A stretch of 64,000 nucleotides of DNA from Nicotiana tabacum (taxonomy: Eukaryota > Streptophyta > Magnoliopsida > Solanales > Solanaceae): the NCBI RefSeq assembly GCF_000715075.1, contig NC_134089.1:111235157-111299156 (forward strand), read 5' to 3'. Position 1 is the first letter of the stretch. Each line of letters begins with the position of its first letter. The notes below the pieces were generated by a model. It saw only the letters and a list, made by a program, of their open reading frames with translations. It was not told the origin of the DNA and did not search any database. The position numbers and the translations under genes were made by a program. Positions 1 through 10,935 of this stretch are shown here, piece by piece.

Positions 1-1207
1 AAAGAGCCATTAAGGAAGTGACTTACTCCTAGGTGAGTATCTAACGAGATCTAGAACTTGAGGCAATAATGTTATAGTTGAGAACATGATATAGCCAATG
101 CACGTAGATACTCACTCTATACCTCTCGGTAGTTTGAGTGACTTTGCCCCAATTGGTTTTCTCAAGCCCAATTGGGTGCTCAATTTGCGCAAGCAAAGTT
201 GGCTCAAGTTGGGTATTATCTCTAGGTTTAACCCTTTAATTGAGGCTATCAATTTCTTGAATGCACCCCAATTCCTTGTTAGCCTGAATTTCCTAGACTT
301 AATCTCTTTTTCTCAAGAAGAGCCTAAGTCAAAAAGGCACAAATTAGTGTTTGCAATCACCAATTCAACATAAAAAGCACAAACCAGGCCAAATATCAAT
401 CACCCATAAACATCTAAACCCTAAAATAGGAGACCCATTAAATACCCACACTAGGATTGAGCCACAACCCTAGCTAATGATTTTAACTACTCATAATTTA
501 AGAAGAAATCATAGATTGAGATGAAATAGAAGCCATAAAATGTAATTACAAGATAAAAATCTAAGATTAAGTGTTAAACAAGCTCTAAGATTAATCAAAA
601 AGGGTAAAAACGGCGTTCACGTGCTCAGCTAAACAAAAAGATGACCTAAAAATCGAAAAAAGAAGTATTTATACACAACTAAATTTTTCGAATAAAAATG
701 CCCCTGATGGAGGTACCGCTGACAGCGGAAATGGACCGCTGCAGCGGTGAGGCTACCGCGTCCACGTAAAATCAAGTGTGGACCGCGGTCGTCAACTTTC
801 AGCTCAACTTCAGACTCTCTAAATCTCTCCTCCGCTGACTACGATAAAAGGATCACTGTCACGGTAGAGGCACCATTGCCGCATAAAAGCACCGCGGGCA
901 GCAATAACTTGCAATCCCAAAAAATGCATCTCTTTGAACCTTGCCACCACGTATCGCGAAATCAAGACCGCCTCAGCGGTTGGTCCTCCGCACCCGCGGT
1001 TGATTTTCCGTTGTAGTGCTCAGTTGAATCAGCTTTGACTTGTGCAAGTTTCACTCCTTTTTGAGCTGATTTTGACTTTCTTGTCTCTTTTTGACCAAAC
1101 ACTGCAAACAAGCACAATAAGTTAGCTTTTGGGAATACATGTACATACTTTTAATCTAAAACTCAAGCAAAAAGGAGCATAAAATAGACTAGAATCCCTA
1201 GTTATCA
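1..1207 (-). mobile_element. Partial LTR-like retrotransposon fragment, unclassified
   Basis: Read on the minus strand, this stretch begins with TGATAACTAGGG at 1207. It carries a TATA box (TATAAATA near 670), a GC-rich block of CCGC/GCGG words (about 700-1010) and then an AT-rich leader that runs off the window at base 1. That order, TG start then TATA then untranslated leader, is what an LTR promoter region looks like. No coding domain is present; the short open frames at 98-373 and 747-1016 match nothing I know. The other LTR and the internal region lie outside the window, so family and true length cannot be fixed. It could also be another kind of promoter-bearing repeat. Confidence 0.45.
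664..676 (-). promoter_or_regulatory. TATA-box-like element in the LTR fragment
   Basis: The minus strand reads GTGTATAAATACT, a good match to the plant TATA consensus. The bases after it are T-rich and AT-rich, as expected of a leader. Transcription would run toward base 1. Confidence 0.4.
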
Positions 1208-1344
1208 TAGGCAGTGGCAATTATGGTTTTTGATGGTGATGGAGTGGTTAGTTGTGGCAGTTGAGGTGGATGAGTGTTGTTTGTGGCTGAGAATGATGGT
1301 GGTGGGGATGGTGGGTGGTGGTAGTCGATTATGGTGGCGGCTAT
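1208..1344. repeat. GGT/ATGGTGG-rich simple tract, left half
   Basis: Degenerate repeats of GGTGGT and ATGGTGG words. The same kind of sequence resumes at 15629-15720 beyond the next element, so the element at 1345-15628 was inserted into a single GGT-rich tract. Confidence 0.6.
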
Positions 1345-4060
1345 TGTCACACCTCCTTTTTCCGCGCCCGATGGCGCAGGGGGGAGTTTCCAATTAAAGG
1401 ACAATCGAAACGGGATTTGATTAATTATTTCAGAGTCGCCACTTGGGAGGTTTAGGGTGTCCCAAGTCACCAATTTTAATCCCGAATCGAGGAAAAGAAT
1501 GACTCCATATTACAGTCTGCGTACCAGAAATCCGGATAAGGAATTCTGTTAACCCGGGAGAAGGTGTTAGGCATTCCCGAGTTCCGTGGTTCTAGCACGG
1601 TCGCTCAATTGTTATATTCGGCTTGATTATCTGATTTTATACAAGTATGAACTTATGTGCAAATTTTAACTTTTAACCGCTTTATTATTATTGTTTTTAC
1701 AAGAATGTGAACATCGCTTAAAACACGTCTTTGGACTGCGTCACATGAAATGCACCCACAATCCGGAACGCATTTTATTTGATGTTTTGAGATTTGGATT
1801 TGGGTCGCATGAAATGCACACCCGAGCTTAAGGAAGTAAATTATTAAACACGCGCCTAAAGAGACTAACGTGTTATTATTTTGCGGAGGCCGCGAAATTC
1901 GCTAAACGACCCTCCTGAATTCTAAGTAATTTTAAACAAGTATTTACTGAGGGCCCCGCAATTTGTGTTTTTATTCGGCGAGGCTCATCTCATTCTTATT
2001 TTTAAAAGGAATTTGCAACGTCATGGACATGCATCTCGGGCCACGTCACAATCAATGTGCCCGTGACTAGAGACTTATTTCGACTCCGTTGAGATTTGGA
2101 TTTGGGTCACATAAATGTGCACCCGAGTTTAGGGAGTTAACATTATTAAAGGCGCGCCTAAAGCAACTGGCGCATTATTATTTTTGGGGAGGGCCGTGAA
2201 ATTTGTTAAACGGCCCGTCCCAGAATCTAAGTATTTAATACACATATTTTGTGAAGGCTTCGCAAGGTGTACATTTTTATTTGGCGAAGCTAGTCTCGTT
2301 TTTTATTTATTTATTTATTTATTATTATTTTTTATTTATTTATTATTTTTCAAAAGGATGCCATTTTTACGCCTTTAACAATACTAAACCTTACGGCTTC
2401 TTTACAACTACAATCTCATAACTTGTCAAAAAATTAATAAACTGAGTTTAGCGTATGAGTGCTTCGGGAGTAGTAACAACAAGTACTAATGTTAATTTTG
2501 TCCGAACGAACTAAGCAAAGGACCACGAACAAATTAACGTCAAACTCGTGTCATAGAACAACTAGCCTAACTTAACTAAATGACATCAAATAAACAAGAA
2601 TAACATAACATGAAAATGAACCAAAGTGCAGACAATGGAACATAGGCAGAAAATTTCCATACCAATTTTTATATTGCATCTCAAACATTCAACGTAAGTT
2701 TATTTATCTAATACATCGAGGTTTACTAACCTTTGCACCTCGACAAACTCAGAGCGACAAACACAATTCCGACGGAACTCAAGCCGGACCTCTCTGAATG
2801 AAGAACAACGACGGAACCTCGGACAGCGCCTCGACGTACCGGACCTCGACGAACCAAAGTCGACCTCGACGGAAAAATAGAAAACTCGGCCAAGCAAGAT
2901 CGCAACAACCCACCGCTGCTCGGAAACGCAGCTACGACTGCCTGGCATGCAGCGATAGCTGCTCGTCGGACTGAAAATGGCGGACTGGTTCGTTAGAGCT
3001 AGGAGGAGGAGGGGTGGTTGCCGGTGTTTGGTGGTCGAAGACGAGGGACAGTGGCAACGTGGGCAGTGACGATGGCGGAGAGGGAGCTGAACGGAACAGC
3101 AGCGATGGTTGTTCCGAGTCGCGACTGGTTTTGGGTGGAGCTGGAGCTCGTGGCGGATGGCAATGGTGGTTGACGGAGGTGCGTCTGGTTCGTGATGGAG
3201 GTGGTTTTGTTGGTTGTTATGGGGGAGTTGGTCGGGACGGAGTGGTGGTCGTGAGGCAGTTTGGGAATGGAGTTGGGTAGTGATGGAGGAGTTTAGGGTT
3301 TTTGGTCTTGGTTTTCGCTGGTGTTTGCTTCTTCTTCTTCTTGAAGAAGAAGATTGAACAGTAGTCCCGTTTTCAAAGTTTCCCCCAGTCCTTTTATGCT
3401 TTTGTCCGTGTTTTTGTAATACAATGCCCATGAAAATGAGCCCCACGCGTGGTGGGGTTCGAGGCATATGTCCCCCCGCGTGGTGGGGTTCCCCACGTGT
3501 CCTGGACACGGTTTATTATGGGCTAGGTCCGAAAATTAGGCCTAAAACCGGGTAGTTTGAACCCGAATATTATTCTTTTGTCGGGACCCGAGAAATAGGA
3601 ACATGTTGCTTAACTAGTCCTATGTAAGTAAAATAACTACCAAAAATAAGACTAGTATTTAAACAAAACTATATCTTTTTTTTTAAATATTTTCAAGGTT
3701 TAAAATAGCTACAAAATATTAATAAAACTATTTTTTGTAATTTTCGTTTTTAAATATTAAGATAAAATATGAGGTAATATTTTTGTATTTTTCAAAGTTA
3801 AAAATGACTATAAAATCTTAATAGAACTATATTTTTTGTAATTTTCGAAATTATATAAAGTACAAAAATAAAGTGCAATTTTTGTATTTTTCAAGTTTAT
3901 GAGAGATACATAAACTAAAATTTATATATATATTTTTGAAATTTTCTTTTGCAACGAAATAAAGTAAAAATAGTTAAAATAGCTATATTGGACCCAATTT
4001 CACATATTCACGCTAAAAATGTGAAATTTCTCGGGGAGGGTCAAAAATCACGTGCTTACA
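1345..4060 (-). repeat. 3' LTR of the non-autonomous element
   Basis: Nearly identical to 12914-15628. On the minus strand it runs TGTAAGCACGTG to GGTGTGACA. A minus-strand TATA-like AAGCATAAAAGG lies near 3391-3400, followed by a CT/GAA-rich leader and CCCTAAAC. The 269-codon minus-strand frame at 2700-3509 begins upstream of that TATA-like site and is low-complexity (Arg, Ser, His, Pro), so I treat it as chance. Confidence 0.85.
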
Positions 4061-4073
4061 GCTGCCCCTCTTT
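4061..4073 (-). other. Polypurine tract of the non-autonomous element
   Basis: The minus strand reads AAAGAGGGGCAGC immediately before the TG of the 3' LTR, the expected place for plus-strand DNA priming. It resembles the tract at 61761-61773 (AAAAAGGAGCAGC), which ties the two elements together. Confidence 0.75.
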
Positions 4074-4191
4074 GACTGGAAACACGAAGAGTTTTCCGAC
4101 AAAGAACGACTAGACGTGTTTTTGACCCGACCATTACTTGGACGGACTACACTTAAGGAAAGGAAGGGAATGTGACCGAGCCCTGGTATCT

Positions 4192-4243
4192 GAGCTGCCT
4201 ACATATCCTTGGTTATACAGGAATCAGGCCACGTGTAGTTCGG
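4192..4243 (-). other. Two-stem conserved motif, copy A
   Basis: In element sense (minus strand) it has GAACTACA, then CTGATTC, an inner stem TCCT/AGGA, and ATATGTAGGCAGCTC. The outer stem is CTACA/TGTAG. It lies about 130 bases upstream of the polypurine tract. It is very similar to copy F at 61615-61663, which sits in the same place in another element. Confidence 0.6.
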
Positions 4244-4705
4244 GAATGAGAGAGATAGTGAAGTGTACCGAGGTGAAGAGCCGATCGAGGTGCCGTTCCG
4301 TTGAGGTTCCGGTCCGCGGTCTTGTCATTACAACAAAATGAAAACTGAAAAAGACTAACTAAGCCTATCAGCTACTAGTTACAAGGATTCCTATCTCTAA
4401 GTCTTTTGAAACTTGATCTTGAGTGTTGAATGGTGCTTCGTACAGACTTTGGATTTGAACCTTGATACTTGCTAGTTGTAGGCGCTAGTTCTTGAGCAGA
4501 TCATATCTGTTCTCCACATCCGTGCTTCGGATTCATTCATTTTTCTCTCTTTTTTTTTTTGTTTTGTTTTTGTGACTAGCTTTTGTTGACCCTCTCAGAC
4601 TGTTGACTCGCATTCTTGGGGCGAGATTCTTGTTGCTTCTATCTTGGATTGAGTGCTGGGGACTTCTATCGTAGCCTTCTGCCTTCCAATGGGTTGCGGC
4701 TTGAC

Positions 4706-5142
4706 TTTGAACGATGTTCCGCTGTTCTACAGGCGGACCCCTAACTTCTTCAATCTTCGGCGTACAACAACCTCCGCTCTATAGGCAGGCTCCTGACAAC
4801 CAAAACAAACAACACAACTGAAATTTCCTAACCCAGTTTGCACTGGGAAAGTTTGCGAGTCATTAGCAAAATTGTAACTCATTGATATTACTGATGCAGT
4901 GCTGAGAGTGAACTAAACACTAGACTAGGATGTATTCCCTTGTTATACAGGTGGGCGCCTAATTTCAATGCTTGAAATGTAAGGACAATGTATTCCTCTG
5001 TTCTATGGGCGGGCTCCCAATTTCAACACTTGAAAAGCAAAGACTGAAATGTATGCCTCTGTTATCTGGGCGGGCTCCCAATTTCAACACTTGAAATAAA
5101 AACTGGAATGTATTCCTCTCGTTATACAGGTGGGCGCCTGGG
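4706..5142 (-). repeat. Degenerate tandem hairpin repeat, about 58-base units
   Basis: Four clear units (about 4930-5142) plus two diverged ones (about 4715-4800) share 'CTGTTATACAGG-TGGGCG-CCTAATTTCAACACTTGAAAT'-type order. Each has a small stem that varies: CAGG/CCTG, TGGG/CCCA or AGG/CCT. A second stem, ATTTCAA/TTGAAAT, has a 3-base loop. No coding signal. 4244-4705 holds only unstructured leader-like DNA and a poly-T run near 4551. Confidence 0.55.
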
Positions 5143-5185
5143 TTTAGGAAAATGACTCTTTTTTTCAAAATGTTTTTTTTAGCAT

Positions 5186-6062
5186 CTTAGGAGAAAGATT
5201 CATCGGACTAAGATTTTGATCCTAGGAGAAGGTTCATCAGACTAGGGTTTTTTCTTTTTGGTATCTCAGGAGAAAGATTCATCAGACTGAGATTTTGATC
5301 CTAGGAGAAGGTTCATCAGACTAGGTCTTTTCTTTTTGGTATCTTAGGAGAAAGATTCATCGGACTAAGATTTTGATCCTAAGAGAAGGTTCGTCAGACT
5401 AGGTCTCTATCTTAGGAGAAAAATTCATCGGACTAAGATTTTGATCCTAGGAGAAGGTTCATCAGACTAGGTCTTTTATTTTTTGGTTATCTTAGGAGAA
5501 AGATTCATCAGACTAAGATTTGATCCTAGGAGAAGGTTCGTCAGACTAGGTCTCTATCTTAGGAGAAAAATTCATCGGACTAAGATTTTGATCCTAGGAG
5601 AAGGTTCATCAGACTAGGTCTTTTATTTTTTGGTTATCTTAGGAGAAAGATTCATCAGACTAAGATTTGATCCTAGGAGAAGGTTCGTCAAACTAGGTCT
5701 CTATCTTAGGAGAAAAATTCGTCAGACTAAGATTTTGATCCTAGGAGAAAGTTCGTCAGACTAGGTCATTTTTTGTTTTTGGTATCTCAGGAGAAAGATT
5801 CATCAGACTGAGATTTTGATCCTAGGAGAAGGTTCGTCAGACTAGGTCTCTATCTTAGGAGAAAAATTCGTCAGACTAAGATTTTGATCCTAGGAGAAGG
5901 TTCATCAGACTAGGTTTTTTTCTTTTTGGTATCTCAGGAGAAAGATTCATCAGACTGAGATTTTGATCCTAGGAGAAGGTTCGTCAGACTAGGTCTCTAT
6001 CTTAGGAGAAAAATTCATCGGACTAAGATTTTGATCCTAGGAGAAGGTTCATCAGACTAGGT
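5186..6062 (-). repeat. 24-unit tandem array of small hairpins
   Basis: Twenty-four units follow each other at about 35-base spacing. Each is a 5-base arm, a 17-base loop close to GAGAAAGATTCATCAGA, and the complementary arm. Three arm pairs are used: CTTAG/CTAAG, CCTAG/CTAGG and CTCAG/CTGAG. Twenty-three of 24 units are perfectly complementary by my reading; the exception near 5378 has CCTAA/CTAGG. CTTAG- or CTCAG-type units alternate with CCTAG-type units, separated by T-rich spacers. The minus strand is the element's sense strand. The array carries no frame of note. Confidence 0.85.
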
Positions 6063-6068
6063 CATTTT

Positions 6069-6094
6069 TTGTTTTTTTTTTTTTTTTTTTTTTT
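6069..6094. repeat. Poly-T tract between the two hairpin arrays
   Basis: A run of about two dozen T (A in element sense) separates the 24-unit and 12-unit arrays. Confidence 0.8.
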
Positions 6095-6110
6095 AATATC
6101 TTTAACAACC

Positions 6111-6590
6111 ACTTAGGAGGAAATGCATCTCCTATGGGTAAAACATAAACTTAGGAGGAAATGCGTCTCCTATGGGTGAAACTGTAACAAACCTAGGAGG
6201 AAATGCGTCTCCTATGGGTGAAACTGTAACAAACCTAGGAGGAAATGCGTCTCCTATGGGTGAAACTTAAACTTAGGAGGAAATGCGTCTCCTACGGGTA
6301 AAACTTAAACTTAGGAGGAAATGCGTCTCCTATGGGTGAAACTAAAACAAACCGAGGAGGAAATGAGTCTCCTATGGGTAAAACTAAAACAACCTTAGGA
6401 GGAAATGCGTCTCCTATGGGGTGAAACTAAAACAATACTTAGGAGGAAATGCATCTCCTATGGGTAAAACTAAAACAACCTTAGGAGGAAATGCATCTCC
6501 TATGGGGTGAAACTAAAACAATACTTAGGAGGAAATGCATCTCCTATGGGTAGAACTCTAATGATTTCAAGCTAGGAAGTGCGTCTCCTA
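6111..6590 (-). repeat. 12-unit tandem array, AGGAG/CTCCT hairpins
   Basis: About twelve units of 38-43 bases share TTAGGAGGAAATGCGTCTCC followed by TATGGGTGAAAC. Each has the stem AGGAG/CTCCT, often extended to TAGGAG/CTCCTA. Stems barely vary here; differences fall mostly in spacers. The last unit (near 6571) is degenerate. Confidence 0.8.
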
Positions 6591-6599
6591 TTAATGAAA

Positions 6600-8069
6600 C
6601 CTTCGCTTTTTTTTTTGAATTATTTACTTACCTGTATTGTCTTCCCTCGAAACTGTTGGGGATTATTTAGATGGGGATGACTTTTTACCCCCTTTTTTTG
6701 TTTTTTCATTTTTATTCTTCTTTTTTGATTTTATTCTTTTTTTTTCGCATAGCTTCTTCCTTCGAAGACTACCTCCCTTGAGAGTCGTTTTGCCTTTCCC
6801 TGAAAGGAACCGCTGAGGATACCGACTTTCCAACCTTGTGTTGGACCCCTCGCAACTGCTAGGGATAACACTTTTGAGGAATTATTTACTTACCTGCTAG
6901 GGATAACACTGTTGGGTAAAATGTTATCAGCTGGGGGTACCTGACTTCCAGAAAATTTTCTAAATGGAAGGAAAATTTTCTGCCCCAGTTTGATAATATC
7001 CCTTGTGGCATGCGTTTCTGCCTCAATGCCATTTCCTTTACCTGTTTCAAATCAAACAAAATTGTTAGTTTAAAACATGGTGGTTGGTTGTGATACTCCT
7101 ATTGGGATGACTTTCCCTTTCTCCTTCCTTGCTCTGTGTTCCACAACTTGCTGGGGATGATATTATTTGCTGGGGATAATCCCTTTTTGCTGGGGATATC
7201 CCTCTTGACACTCGTCAATCCTTTTGTCAATTCCCTTTTGCTGGGGATATCTTTCTTGACACTGGCCTCGCGCTTGTTCCTTGCTGACTATACCATTTGG
7301 ATGTACTAGTCAGATCTCATTTTGTATAATTGGAAAGCTGATGGCCTATTTTGAAGTCATTTCTCACTTGTTCTGACCCAACAGACTCTACTGGGGAATT
7401 TTCTATGCAATGAGAAAGATAAAAAGGAACAGAATAAAAGACAAAGGAAAAAATGACTCTTTTAACAAAAGAAACTATAAATAAAAACCTATCAAATGCA
7501 GATACCGACTCTAATGGTCATGACATGTATATGTGGCCTATCCTCCGCTGTCAATCATCTTTCAAGATCTTCAATTGGCAATTCCCCATCTGATTCTCAA
7601 TCTTATTCGACTTGTAGTGCCCGAAGGGTTTTCACTATCAAGCCTCTCTCGTTTTGGTTTTTCTCTCAACTTTCATCGCCTTATGGTGCCTGTGAAGGTT
7701 TTCACCAATAAGACTCTCTCGTTTTATATCTCTCTCCAGCTGGGGATTTGGAGTGTTGCCGGTATGACTCTTTCTGTTGGAGATTAGAGTCCTTTCTGCT
7801 GTGGAACAGAATGTCATGTTCGCCGGTAAGACTCTTCATTTGTCTGACTTGGCATCTTTTGAAGACTGATCAGAAGGTCTTTCTTTGGACCGTAATGTGG
7901 GTTTTTGGATAGGGCTAGAAAGAAAGGGTATTAAAGGCTCAAAAATGCATCGATTTTGGGTTATTAATTACAACTTTCGGAACTAGATTTATTTACAACA
8001 AACGCAACATTTGCCCCAGTTTCTTGCTTGGGGATAATTTAATTGATTTTTTTCATTTTTCAAAACTAT
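6600..8069. other. Non-coding interior with GCTGGGGATA repeats
   Basis: No coding signal. T-rich tracts (6605-6750) are followed by scattered GCTGGGGATA or GCTAGGGATAACAC words (6850-7260), some within palindromes such as GGGATATCCC. Diverged repeats with CACCAATAAGACTCTCTCG follow (7640-7850). Confidence 0.5.
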
Positions 8070-8083
8070 GACCGAGCCGTGAA

Positions 8084-8126
8084 GCGCCTACGTATCCTCT
8101 TTGAGGAATCAGGTCAAACGTAGTTC
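8084..8126 (-). other. Two-stem conserved motif, copy B
   Basis: Element sense reads GAACTACGT, GACCTGATTC, then a tight hairpin CCTC-AAA-GAGG, then ATACGTAGGCGC. The outer stem CTACGT/ACGTAG is 6 bp and the inner TCCTC/GAGGA is 5 bp. On the plus strand, a GACCGAGCC word precedes it, as it does copy A. Confidence 0.65.
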
Positions 8127-8994
8127 CCAATTCCTCTTTTCATTTGACTTTCTTTTGTTTTTTTTTTCATTTTCTGTTGTCATTTCTCTTTTCTTTTCTC
8201 TTTTTTTTCATTTTTCTTTTGTCATTTTGCTATTCTTTTTTTTTTCATGTTCGTATCTTCTAGTCGTTGCTACTGATTCCGAACGAGGGGTATGAAAGAA
8301 AAGTTAGTAAGGCTCAAAAGGGGTAACGAAGGATAAAGTGTTTAGGTAGCAGAACAAAATGCCTTCGTCATTCCAGTCTTCAAAACATGCCAAGTGCAGA
8401 CAACACAATTTAAACTTGTAGTCTCTTCTGATGGTGCTGGACTTGACAATTATGTTAAACGTTTTATTTTTCCTTTGTCATTTCTAAAGCACCGTCGGGC
8501 GACACTCTCATTATCATGACCGACCCTCATGCCAATTTGGCGAATCTTGCTTTGAACGGTTTCCTTTGTGCTTAACTTGCCCCAGTTCCACATGACTCGA
8601 GCTCTGAATAATCTCAACCGTCCTTATTTCCTTTAAATGGTCTGAATCGCCTTTCCAGGGTTTTATGATTAACTTTTAAGATTAGGCCCAAACTGGGTGC
8701 GCATGTCATGTCCCTAGAATCGGCATTGAACAAAATGGTAAAAAGGACTAAACAAAAGATGACTGGAAATAATAAAAGACCGGACTTTGTATTAGACTAC
8801 CGGCGAAATGGTTTAAATAACAAAACAAACAAAACAATCCAGAACAAAATCCTAAAAACTACTGGATAAGACAACATCCGACTCATAACCCTAATAATCC
8901 GAACAACAGAAATGACAACAAAATGAGCCACCACAAGCTTCTCTCTTGCTGACCAAGGAACAAAACGTCCTCCCACTTTATCAAAATTGGCATT
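8127..8994. other. Non-coding stretch downstream of gag
   Basis: T-rich low-complexity DNA (8140-8260), then unremarkable sequence up to the gag stop. A pol gene would be expected here in an autonomous element; none of RT, RNase H or integrase is recognisable on either strand. Confidence 0.5.
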
Positions 8995-9771
8995 TTAGCC
9001 ACTGAGCTTTGCATCAATATTACCAGCTTCAACCTCATCAACCTCCGTAGGCAAGTTCTCGAGGAGGTTCGAGTGCTCCATGTCACTATTATTAATCGCA
9101 ACCCGCCCTTCTCGGATCATTTTCTCTACTTCCTTTCTCCAGCTATGACAGCTCTCAATATTGTGCCCTACGACATTGGAGTGGTAGGCGCATCGTGCTG
9201 CCGGATCAAAGCTCCTTGCAAGCGGATTTATAGTACATGCGGGGAGCGGCTCAATCGAACCAGCATGCCTCAGCCTTTCAAACAGACTAGCATAAGATAC
9301 CCTGATGGGGGTGAGAGCATTTCCTCGTTTCAGCAACCTCTTCATTCTTGCATGTTGACAGGGCCGGAAACCTGACCCAGGTGGCTTTTGGTAGGCTTGT
9401 GTAGGTGGGTAGGCATTTTGTGGAGCCGGGTGCCTGGAAAGTGAAGTATGGCGGGGGAAGAAGTGGTGTTGGGGAGCGGAGAAGCATTGAGGAGTGATGG
9501 AGCTACTTGGGTAGCTGGGAAGGCTGCCATAAGTGGGTTGGGATGGAGAGTATGGGGGATCTTCCATTATGGTGTTGGGTGCTTGGGAATTGACCGAGTT
9601 CAAGAGACTTGGCGGTGGAGGGGGTGGTGCTTTTCCTGTTATCCATGCCTGATACATGTCTGCCACATGCTGTCTCAGCATTTTCACTTCTTCTACCAAC
9701 CCGTTGTTCCGTTCGACCAATTGTTGTCGGTCATCAGTACCGACCCACTCGGTTCTGCGATTCTGAGCCAT
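8995..9771 (-). CDS. gag: Capsid-less gag-like protein, 258 aa
   Basis: Undamaged frame. Residues 1-45 are charged and probably helical (MAQNRRTEWVGTDD, then QQLVERNNGLVEEVKML). Residues 50-135 are rich in Pro, Ser and Tyr, including a run of six Pro. Residues about 155-185 match the linker before the zinc knuckle in TAT gags (PIRVSYASLFERLRHAG). The knuckle at about 195-210 is CAYHSNVVGHNIESC, spaced C-x2-H-x5-H-x4-C, the same as in the gag at 54348. The central capsid region found in full-length gags (compare 53300-53750) is missing although the frame stays open, so this looks like an in-frame deletion. It may bind nucleic acid without building particles. It is the only gene of this element; transcription would come from the LTR at 12914-15628. 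Confidence 0.7.
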   Translation of the reverse strand: MAQNRRTEWVGTDDRQQLVERNNGLVEEVKMLRQHVADMYQAWITGKAPPPPPPSLLNSVNSQAPNTIMEDPPYSPSQPTYGSLPSYPSSSITPQCFSAPQHHFFPRHTSLSRHPAPQNAYPPTQAYQKPPGSGFRPCQHARMKRLLKRGNALTPIRVSYASLFERLRHAGSIEPLPACTINPLARSFDPAARCAYHSNVVGHNIESCHSWRKEVEKMIREGRVAINNSDMEHSNLLENLPTEVDEVEAGNIDAKLSG

Positions 9772-10018
9772 TGTCCTTTGATTTTGCTTTGCAGGGAGGA
9801 GTTACCACAACCAACCACTTTTCTATATATGAACACAGCAAAGGGAAGCCATCAACGTTAGTGTTAGGGCATTTGACAGACAATCATATATCAGAGATAC
9901 AATGCGCCTAAGCAGTCAGACAATTGTGCCCCTCTGAAAATTTCCCACACTCTCTTTTATTTATTTATTATTATATATATATTTTTTATTTGTAGTGGTG
10001 GTTGAATCTTATGGAGAT

Positions 10019-10064
10019 TGCCTACGTATCATGACCCCGCATGAATCAGACCTTGCGTAGTTCG
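10019..10064 (-). other. Two-stem conserved motif, copy C
   Basis: Element sense: GAACTACGC, then CTGATTCATG, CATGATACGTAGGCAA. Outer stem CTACG/CGTAG; inner stem TCATG/CATGA, different from copies A and B yet still paired. It lies about 250 bases upstream of the gag start. Confidence 0.65.
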
Positions 10065-10935
10065 GACAAAATGAAAGGTAAAAGCAATGAAACATTTTTT
10101 CTTTATCAATTTTCATAACAAAACAAATTGGGTTTCGAAGGTTTAAAGATGACCTACAAACTTGAAAATCAAACAACCCGCATATTCTAATCAAAAGATT
10201 TACAAAAACAACGGCCAGCTTCCTTTCCCCCTTTGTCAAATGCAATGAAACGGTTATTTTTTTTGCAAATGTGGCCCCTGTCAAACTTCACATGAATTTT
10301 GAGGCCGGGGAGGATTATTTTGACACTTTACCAACTTTTCCATTCTTTTACGAAAACAACCTTTCGACAACATGAAAGATACTCTAAGGCTATTTCGGCA
10401 AGAACGGTTTAAGACGCGACCGAAGCTGGCTCGACTTATTTTATTTTTTCATTTTTTTTTGACTAAACATCCAAACGGCATTCACCTGACCGTTTACTCT
10501 TTGTTTTTTTCAAATTATGATAAAAACCTTGTGTTGCAAACACGGCCTTTCGACGTCTCGGGGACGAAGCTTTTTAAGGCTGTGTGGGTCAACTGGACCA
10601 AACTCCTAGACATGACCAAAAGGTGGTTGTTTACGCAAAGTCAGCCTTCCGGCGTCCCTTTCGGGAACATTCGGCTATGTCTTGATAAAACAGCGTCACC
10701 CGACTTCTTTATGACAAAATTAAAATTTGACATATTATTCTTTTATTATTATTTATTTGTTTTTGGCTTTTTAGCAAAAGGTGGGTAGGACATCACCCGA
10801 CTTATTTATAAATTTTTTTTTGATTTTTGGCTATTTTAGCAAAAGGTGGTTTGGACATCACCCGACTTATTTATAACAAGATTAATTTTTTTTGATTTTT
10901 GGCTATTTTAGCAAAAGGTGGGGTTGGACCCGATG
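10065..10935. repeat. Leader DNA with three GGTGG-CACCCGACTTATTTATA repeats
   Basis: Part of the long untranslated leader of the element. Between about 10730 and 10925 the words GGCTTTTTAGCAAAAGGTGG and CATCACCCGACTTATTTATA recur in about three copies, with a GGTG/CACC stem. The 138-codon plus-strand frame at 10372-10788 is antisense to the element and resembles no known protein. Confidence 0.5.

Noticed and set aside
2700..3509. 269-codon minus-strand frame in the LTR, repeated at 14269-15078
   Set aside because: Low-complexity Arg/Ser/His/Pro composition, begins upstream of the LTR TATA-like site, no known domain, and duplicated only because both LTRs are the same sequence.
5186..6590. Regular direct repeats that look like a CRISPR array
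   Set aside because: Spacers are not unique, the units diverge, there are no cas genes, and the setting is a plant LTR retrotransposon.
9448..9911. Plus-strand frames of 137 and 100 codons opposite the capsid-less gag
   Set aside because: Shadows of the minus-strand gag; no family resemblance.
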